DNA of 10,513 nucleotides, from positions 1 to 10,513 of the forward strand of contig CANJSR010000146.1 of assembly GCA_947476855.1 (NCBI GenBank), written 5' to 3'. Numbering within the stretch: the first letter of the stretch is position 1; each line of letters opens with the position of its first letter. A program made the translations under genes and the position numbers. Below the pieces are notes generated by a model that was not told the DNA's origin, searched no databases, and worked only from the letters and a program-made list of their open reading frames with translations. The stretch is from Acetobacteraceae bacterium. GTDB taxonomy: Bacteria; Pseudomonadota; Alphaproteobacteria; Acetobacterales; Acetobacteraceae. Below, piece after piece: positions 5,724 through 10,513 of this stretch.

Positions 5724-6614
5724 TCAGGCGTTGAGCAGCGCCAGGTACTCCCAGACGACCGTGGCGGCGGCGAGGGCGGTGATCTCCGCCGTGTCATAGG
5801 CGGGCGCGACTTCCACCACGTCCATGCCCTGGAAGCGGACACCGCCCAGCCCGCGCAGGATCGCCTGCGCCTGCCAACTGGCCAGGCCGCCGATCTCGGG
5901 CGTGCCGGTGCCGGGTGCGAAGGCCGGGTCGAGGGCGTCGATGTCGAAGCTGAGATAGGCGGGTGCGTCGCCTACGACCGTCCTGATCCGGTCCGTCACC
6001 GCCGCGGGCCCCATCAGATGGACGTCGATCGCCGACAGGATCGTGACCCCCTGGCCGATGGTCCAGTCCCAGACCTCCCGCTGCACCGGAGAGCGGATGC
6101 CGATCTGGATCATCCGGGTCGGATCGACCAGACCCTCCCGGATCGCGTGGTGGAAGACCGAGCCATGGGCATAGGCCTGGCCGAAATTGTCGTCCCAGGT
6201 GTCGACATGGGCATCGAAATGGACCAGCGCCACCGGTGCGCCAAGACGTTTCCGTAAGGACCGCAGCAGCGGCAGGGAGATGCTGTGTTCTCCACCGAGG
6301 CACAGCAGGTGCGCCAACCCGTCGGCCTGCGCCTCGATCCGGGCGAGGGAGGCCGGGATGTCACCGAGGGCCAGATCGAAATCACCGATATCGGCGAGGT
6401 CCAGGGTCAGCGGATCGACCCAGAACCCGGGATGGGCCCCATCGACCAGCATGCGGCTGGCGCGTCGGATCGCCGCCGGTCCTTCCCGCGTGCCCGAGCG
6501 GTTCGTGGTGCCGATGTCCATGGGCGCGCCGGCCACGGTGAAGGCCGCGGACCGGTCGTTGCGGCTGATCCCGAGAAATCCTGCCGGGGTGGCATAGGTT
6601 GGCGTGCCGGCCAT
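5724..6614 (-). CDS. speB: Ureohydrolase: agmatinase / arginase / guanidinobutyrase family protein
   Basis: Members hydrolyse a guanidino group to urea plus an amine at a two-metal (usually Mn) site in the cytosol. The protein has 296 residues, a normal length. Metal-ligand motifs are complete: GGEHS with H110, DAHVD with D134, H136 and D138, and DIDALDPAFAPGTGTPE with D224 and D226. The early segment GTTNRSGTREGPAAIR is also characteristic, and MDVVEVAP follows near 264-271. The GTGTPE form and overall pattern favour agmatinase or guanidinobutyrase over classical arginase, but the substrate cannot be fixed from sequence, so the symbol is tentative. If agmatine is the substrate, the product is putrescine, the same product as the downstream decarboxylase. 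The start at 6614 has GAGAGGA 6 bases upstream. The gene is divergent from cydD and lies upstream of the decarboxylase leader on the same strand. Confidence 0.88.
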   Translation of the reverse strand: MAGTPTYATPAGFLGISRNDRSAAFTVAGAPMDIGTTNRSGTREGPAAIRRASRMLVDGAHPGFWVDPLTLDLADIGDFDLALGDIPASLARIEAQADGLAHLLCLGGEHSISLPLLRSLRKRLGAPVALVHFDAHVDTWDDNFGQAYAHGSVFHHAIREGLVDPTRMIQIGIRSPVQREVWDWTIGQGVTILSAIDVHLMGPAAVTDRIRTVVGDAPAYLSFDIDALDPAFAPGTGTPEIGGLASWQAQAILRGLGGVRFQGMDVVEVAPAYDTAEITALAAATVVWEYLALLNA

Positions 6615-6883
6615 CTTGGGTCCTCTCGTCGATCATGAAGCACGGGTGTTCTTTGCCCGAACCCAGGCCGAGCGTCACGCTGAACGTGGGGGCAGACGGA
6701 TTGCCGTCGATGCGGTCATGACCTTTTGCCGATCCGGTGGCAGCGACGCGCTGGCATGGTTATCGACGACGGGGCGGACGATGGATAGCATCGCGGCGGA
6801 TGCCCGCGCTGGCGCATGCGAAGCATCGCTGGCCCGCGCATGATCCGCTCGTTCGCGTCGCGCGGACAGGAGAGCCCGACCCC
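6615..6883. other. Divergent intergenic region between the ureohydrolase gene and cydD
   Basis: This 269-base region must hold the promoters of both divergent units. Two ribosome sites are clear: GAGAGGA (6627-6621, minus) and AGGAGAG (6868-6874, plus). AGCATCGC occurs twice, at 6787 and 6822. I see no convincing sigma-70 pair for either gene and no TTGAT-N4-ATCAA site of the FNR/ANR type. A 41-codon plus-strand ORF (6718-6843) has no good ribosome site and no recognisable motif. Confidence 0.5.
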
Positions 6884-8569
6884 GTGAGCACGACCGCGCC
6901 ACGAAGCGCCGAGGATGACGCGGTGCCGGCCGCTTCCCCTTCCGATCCCTCGGCGATGCTGCCGGCGGGGGTGCGGCGGGCGCTGCTCCGGGGAGGCGTG
7001 CTCCAGGCGGCGGCCGCCCTGTGCTGGCTGCCACAGGCCGGGCTGCTCGCCTGGGCGGTGCAGATCGTCGCCGATGGTGGCGGCGTCACGGCCCTGGTCC
7101 CGCCGGCCGTCCTGATCGTGCTGGTTGGGTTGGGGCGAGCGGCGGTGGAAGCGTGGGGCGGACGGAGGGTGTTCGCCGCCGCGCGCGGTGCGCTGGTCGA
7201 TCTGCGGTCGGACGCGCTGGACCGGTTGCTCGCCCGGTCGCCGGTCGACGCCACCCGGCCGCTGGCCGGACATGCCGCCAGTGTCCTCGGCGAACAGGCC
7301 GATTCGGTGCTGGCCAGCCTTATTCGGTTCGACCCGGTCCGGTTGCGCGCCGTCGTGGTGCCGGTGGCCATCCTGCTGGCGGTGGTTCCCCTGTCCTGGG
7401 TCCCAGCCCTGGCGCTCCTGCTCGCCACGTCCGTGATCCCGGTGTTCATGGCCCTGATCGGCTGGCGCGCCCAGGCCGCCAGTGAGGAGCAGATGCTGGA
7501 ACTCGGCGGCATGAACGGGTTCCTGCTGGATCGCCTGCGCGGGCTTGCGACGATCCGTGGCCTCGGTGCCGTTGATGCCACCGCGGACCGGCTCTCGTTC
7601 CAGGCCGAGACCCTGCGCGCGCGCAGCATGGCGGTGCTGCGGATCGCCTTCCTCTCCTCGACCGTGCTGGAGCTTTTTTCGGCCCTTGGCGTCGCCATGG
7701 TCGCCACCTTCATCGGCTTTCACCTGCTGGGGATGTTGAATTTCGGAACCTGGGGAGATCGGCTTTCGCTGGGGGAGGGCCTGTTCATCCTGCTGCTCGC
7801 CCCCGCGTTCTTTGAACCCCTGCGCGAGCTGGCGGCCGCGTGGCATGACCGGGCGGCCGGGCGCGCGGCGATGGCGGCGCTCCAGGCGCTGTCGCCCGGT
7901 GGCGGGGCAGGGGCGGAGGTGCCTGCCTCCGAGGTTGAACCGGTTCCATCTTCGCCGGCCGTTGCCCTGGCCGACGTGGTGTTCCGCTATCCAGGCGCGG
8001 ATCGGCCTGTCCTGGACGGCCTGTCCATGACGCTGCGACCGGGCGAGCATGTCGCCCTGATGGCGCCGAGCGGGAGGGGGAAGTCGACGATTCTGGGGTT
8101 GATTGGGGGATTGGCGGCGCCGGACGCGGGGTCGATCCGGATCGGCGGTGTCCCCATGTACCCCGGGACAGCGCAGGCGCTGCGCCACCGCATCGCCTGG
8201 CTTGGCCCAAACCCCTTCATCCAGGCCGGAACCTTGCGGGCGAACGTCCTGTTCGGCCGGCCCGGGCTGACGCCGGCGATGGCTGACCGGATGCTGTCGC
8301 TGGTCGGGCTTACGGACCCTGGCCGAACGGTCGGGGAGGCGGGCGCTGGCCTGTCGGGTGGAGAAGCCGCGAGGCTCGTCCTGGCGCGGACGCTGGTCGA
8401 CCCGCTCGCCACCCTCGTGCTGGCGGATGAGCCGACGGCGCATCTCGACCCCGACACCGCGGCTGCCGTGACCGAGGTGCTGCTGGCGCAATGCGCCGGA
8501 CGCACATTGCTGCTGGCGACGCACGATCCGGCGCTGGCGGGTCGGCTGGACCGGATCGTGACGCCGTGA
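6884..8569 (+). CDS. cydD: CydD, ABC exporter subunit of the CydDC complex for cytochrome bd assembly
   Basis: CydD and CydC form a heterodimeric inner-membrane exporter required for cytochrome bd maturation; exported thiols and, more recently, haem have been proposed as substrates. The protein has 561 residues, with transmembrane stretches near 37-62, 70-88, 155-192, 258-284 and 298-312. RGLATIRGLGA (219-229) and LLAPAFFEPLRELA are CydD-like. In the nucleotide-binding domain the Walker A is APSGRGKS (394-401), with Ala at the first Gly position. The Q-loop segment WLGPNPF has Pro442 where the Gln is expected. The signature is LSGGE (490-494), Walker B has D515/E516, and the switch His is H547. 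The GTG at 6884 is chosen because AGGAGAG lies 9 bases upstream; extension to 6737 adds basic residues unlike the family. The stop overlaps the cydC start by 4 bases. The identification is firm; the effect of the substitutions is unknown. Confidence 0.93.
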   Translation: MSTTAPRSAEDDAVPAASPSDPSAMLPAGVRRALLRGGVLQAAAALCWLPQAGLLAWAVQIVADGGGVTALVPPAVLIVLVGLGRAAVEAWGGRRVFAAARGALVDLRSDALDRLLARSPVDATRPLAGHAASVLGEQADSVLASLIRFDPVRLRAVVVPVAILLAVVPLSWVPALALLLATSVIPVFMALIGWRAQAASEEQMLELGGMNGFLLDRLRGLATIRGLGAVDATADRLSFQAETLRARSMAVLRIAFLSSTVLELFSALGVAMVATFIGFHLLGMLNFGTWGDRLSLGEGLFILLLAPAFFEPLRELAAAWHDRAAGRAAMAALQALSPGGGAGAEVPASEVEPVPSSPAVALADVVFRYPGADRPVLDGLSMTLRPGEHVALMAPSGRGKSTILGLIGGLAAPDAGSIRIGGVPMYPGTAQALRHRIAWLGPNPFIQAGTLRANVLFGRPGLTPAMADRMLSLVGLTDPGRTVGEAGAGLSGGEAARLVLARTLVDPLATLVLADEPTAHLDPDTAAAVTEVLLAQCAGRTLLLATHDPALAGRLDRIVTP

Positions 8570-10257
8570 CCCGCTGGCAGGCCCTGCGCCCCGTTATCGG
8601 GCTGTTCTGGCGCACTCGGCGGACAGGTCTGGCCGTTGGGACACTCCTTGCCGTTACAACCATTCTGGCCGGTGTCGCCCTTCTCGGTCTGTCGGGCTGG
8701 TTCATCGCCGCCTCGGCGCTGGCGGGGGCGAGTACCGCGGCGGCCATCGGGTTCGATGTGTTCCGTCCCGCCGCCGCCATCCGGGCCTTCGCCCTGATCC
8801 GCACCGCCGGCCGGTATGGGGAGCGGCTGGCGACCCATGACGCGACGCTGGCGGTCGTGGCCGCCCTGCGTGTCCATCTGTTCCGGGGCTGGGCCGAACC
8901 TGGCGCCGCCCATGCGCTGCTGACCCGTCCCGCGCGCCTGCTGCATCGGATCACCTGCGACGTTGACGCGCTGGACGGGTTGTATCTGCGCGTCCTGCTC
9001 CCCCTTGCCGCGGCCGTGGCCGCCTGGCTCGCCATCGCCCTTGCGCTCGGCCTGCTGTCCCCGGCCTTGGGCGCTGCTGTCCTGCTGGTGTTGCTGATGG
9101 CGGGCGGCGGACTGACCTGGTGGACGGCGCGGGCATCAACCGACGCGGCCCGCCGGCGTGCCCATGCGGCCGAGGCCCTGCGGGTGCGCGCGATCGACCT
9201 GCTGGCAGGGCAGGCGGACTGGATCATGACCGGCCGCCTGGCCGAACGCCGAACCGCCGTGCTGTCGGCGGATGTTCGGCTGCAGGAGGCGGAGGATGCG
9301 CTGCATCGGATCGAGACCCGGGCCGGCTTCGGCTTCAGCTTGATCGGCACGGGCCTGCTGGCGGGGACGTTGCTGGCGGCGGGAATGCTGGTCGAGGCCG
9401 GGATGATCTCCGTCCCGCTGGCAGTCCTGGCCATCCTGCTGGCCGTCGCCGCGGTCGAACCGTTCGGCGCGCTGCGGCGGCTGGGCGGGGAACTCGGCCG
9501 GACGGTTCTCGCCGCCCGCCGGCTGGGGCCGAGGATCATGCCCGCCCAATCCCCTGACCCCGTCCCGTGCCCATCCAAGGCCGGGGACGCGGTCACACTG
9601 CGGCGGGTGACCGTCCGCCATCCCGGTTCGTCCGTCCCGGCGCTGCGCGAGGTCTCGCTGACGATCGCGAACGGAGAGCGCGTGGCGCTGATCGGTCCAT
9701 CAGGGGCGGGCAAGTCGACCCTGCTGGCGGTCCTGGCCGGCGATCTTGCTCCGCTTCACGGCACGGTCCAGACGCGGGCATCCGCCCTGCTGCCCCAGCG
9801 CACTGCTTTGTTCCATGACACCGTGCGCGGCAATCTGCTGCTCGCCGATCCCACCGCCGACACCGCGTGTCTGCTCGGCGTCCTGGCCGCCGCGGGATTG
9901 GAGGAAACCGTGGCGGCGCTGCCCCAGGGCCTCGACACGCCGCTGGGCGAAGGCGGGTCCGGCCTGTCCACCGGGCAGTCCCGGCGCCTCGCCCTCGCGA
10001 GGCTGTTGTTGCGGGACAGCCCGCTCTGGCTGCTGGATGAGCCGACGGATGGGCTGGAGGACAGCCTGGGCCGAGACATCATGGCGCGCATCGCCGCCGC
10101 GGCGGATGGTCGCACTATTTTCATCAGTACCCATCTGCAGCGGGAGGCGGCGCTGGCCGACCGGCTCGTGGTAATCGAGAAAGGCCAGGTCTTCGCATCA
10201 TTTCATCGTGGGGAAGACGGCTACGCGGTTGCGCTGGCTCGCCTGCGGGCGGGATAG
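8566..10257 (+). CDS. cydC: CydC, ABC exporter partner subunit of CydDC
   Basis: The protein has 563 residues and partners Cyd[11 protein letters not shown] (41-50) in the first transmembrane region, [15 protein letters not shown] (79-93) and CDVDALD match CydC landmarks. Further hydrophobic segments lie near 140-185 and 248-300. The nucleotide-binding domain has a canonical Walker A, GPSGAGKS (377-384), a Q-loop Gln at 411, a signature altered to LSTGQ (467-471), Walker B D491/E492 in [11 protein letters not shown], and switch His523. The GTG start at 8566 shares GTGA with the cydD stop and lacks its own strong ribosome site, so translation is probably coupled. An in-frame start at 8491 would lie deep inside cydD. 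The Pro/Thr-rich stretch at about 325-345 links membrane and ATPase domains. cydA follows after 82 bases on the same strand, so one operon is likely. Confidence 0.93.
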   Translation: MTRWQALRPVIGLFWRTRRTGLAVGTLLAVTTILAGVALLGLSGWFIAASALAGASTAAAIGFDVFRPAAAIRAFALIRTAGRYGERLATHDATLAVVAALRVHLFRGWAEPGAAHALLTRPARLLHRITCDVDALDGLYLRVLLPLAAAVAAWLAIALALGLLSPALGAAVLLVLLMAGGGLTWWTARASTDAARRRAHAAEALRVRAIDLLAGQADWIMTGRLAERRTAVLSADVRLQEAEDALHRIETRAGFGFSLIGTGLLAGTLLAAGMLVEAGMISVPLAVLAILLAVAAVEPFGALRRLGGELGRTVLAARRLGPRIMPAQSPDPVPCPSKAGDAVTLRRVTVRHPGSSVPALREVSLTIANGERVALIGPSGAGKSTLLAVLAGDLAPLHGTVQTRASALLPQRTALFHDTVRGNLLLADPTADTACLLGVLAAAGLEETVAALPQGLDTPLGEGGSGLSTGQSRRLALARLLLRDSPLWLLDEPTDGLEDSLGRDIMARIAAAADGRTIFISTHLQREAALADRLVVIEKGQVFASFHRGEDGYAVALARLRAG

Positions 10258-10339
10258 TGCGGGGCGGATCACACTCACGCGGCGCCAGGACTTGGGCGGC
10301 CGCCAGAAAGGGAGCGGCCGGCGGCGCCGGTCGGTGCGA

Positions 10340-10513
10340 ATGGAACTGGATGTGATTTCACTGTCGCGGCTGCAGTTCGCGCTGACCGCGCTGTACCATT
10401 TCCTGTTCGTGCCGCTGACGATCGGGCTGTCGATCCTGCTGGCGATCATGGAGACGGTCTATGTCATGACCGGACGCACGATCTGGCGGGACATGACCCG
10501 GTTCTGGGGATCG
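10340..10513 (+). CDS. cydA: Cytochrome bd ubiquinol oxidase subunit I (CydA), N-terminal 58 codons
   Basis: The gene is cut by the right edge. Visible residues include [20 protein letters not shown] followed by [19 protein letters not shown], a strong match to the CydA N-terminus and first transmembrane helix. His20 corresponds to the conserved haem-ligand His19 of the E. coli subunit. CydA carries the haems and the quinol site of the high-affinity terminal oxidase, which reduces O2 to water without proton pumping. The ATG at 10340 fits the family N-terminus; an in-frame GTG at 10334 is an alternative. No good Shine-Dalgarno sequence is close: AAGGGAG sits about 26 bases upstream. The 82 bases after cydC are GC-rich, and I see no clear promoter, terminator or FNR-like site there. 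cydB is expected beyond the window. Confidence 0.95.
   Translation, partial: MELDVISLSRLQFALTALYHFLFVPLTIGLSILLAIMETVYVMTGRTIWRDMTRFWGS

Noticed and set aside
6718..6843. A 41-codon plus-strand ORF just upstream of cydD.
   Set aside because: There is no Shine-Dalgarno sequence and no recognisable motif or membrane segment; it is more likely part of the promoter region.
6737..6883. N-terminal extension of cydD to an upstream start at 6737.
   Set aside because: The added 49 residues are basic and unlike the family, and the GTG at 6884 has AGGAGAG at ideal spacing.
6615..6883. Search for an FNR/ANR-type site upstream of the cyd genes.
   Set aside because: No TTGAT-N4-ATCAA or near match was seen by eye; oxygen control, if any, is not visible here.
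6716..8524. A 602-codon open frame antisense to cydD.
   Set aside because: It has Gln/Arg/Gly/Pro-rich shadow composition and no recognisable motif, while the opposite strand encodes a complete CydD.
8310..9713. A 467-codon antisense frame over the cydD/cydC junction.
   Set aside because: It is Arg/Ser/Ala-rich shadow sequence with no ribosome site, opposite two complete ABC exporter genes.
1..10513. Scan for tRNA or rRNA genes, insertion sequences, integrase or transposase genes, CRISPR arrays and attachment sites.
   Set aside because: None was seen; the regular repeats found are coding repeats of the autotransporter passenger.

Overview
The window is GC-rich and reads as a chromosomal segment of an alphaproteobacterium. 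I lean towards Acetobacteraceae or a close relative. The grounds are an autotransporter with AQSIGGGGG-type passenger repeats, a fold III ornithine decarboxylase preceded by a long structured leader, and the gene order cydD-cydC-cydA. The family assignment is inference; no rRNA or other taxonomic marker is present.

Layout. Positions 1-3165 (+) hold the 3' part of a large type V autotransporter gene that enters the window already open. After a 79-base convergent gap with a GC-rich hairpin, the minus strand carries, in its transcription order: a ureohydrolase of the agmatinase/arginase family (6614-5724), a 380-base non-coding stretch that looks like an RNA leader (about 5640-5344), a PLP-dependent ornithine/lysine-type decarboxylase (5343-4108), a small ArsR-family repressor (4037-3705) and an SRPBCC/AHSA1 protein (3712-3245) translationally coupled to it. 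The plus strand resumes at 6884 with cydD and cydC, which overlap by 4 bases, followed by the first 58 codons of cydA, which runs off the right edge.

How the parts work together. The ureohydrolase and the decarboxylase form a putrescine-related unit: one could release ornithine or putrescine from a guanidino compound, and the other decarboxylates ornithine. The leader between them holds a chain of hairpins, a 15-codon upstream ORF with a strong Shine-Dalgarno sequence and adjacent rare Arg codons, and mutually exclusive stems. This fits a polyamine- or ornithine-responsive attenuator, probably the alphaproteobacterial speF leader class. The arsR-SRPBCC pair has its own promoter, with a dyad spanning the -35/-10 region and almost no 5' UTR, so it is probably autoregulated. 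The cydDCA genes supply the heterodimeric ABC exporter needed for cytochrome bd assembly together with the oxidase itself.

The best candidate for something not fully described is the decarboxylase leader with its upstream ORF. A second is the concentration of unusual ATP-site residues in one of the two composite sites of CydDC.
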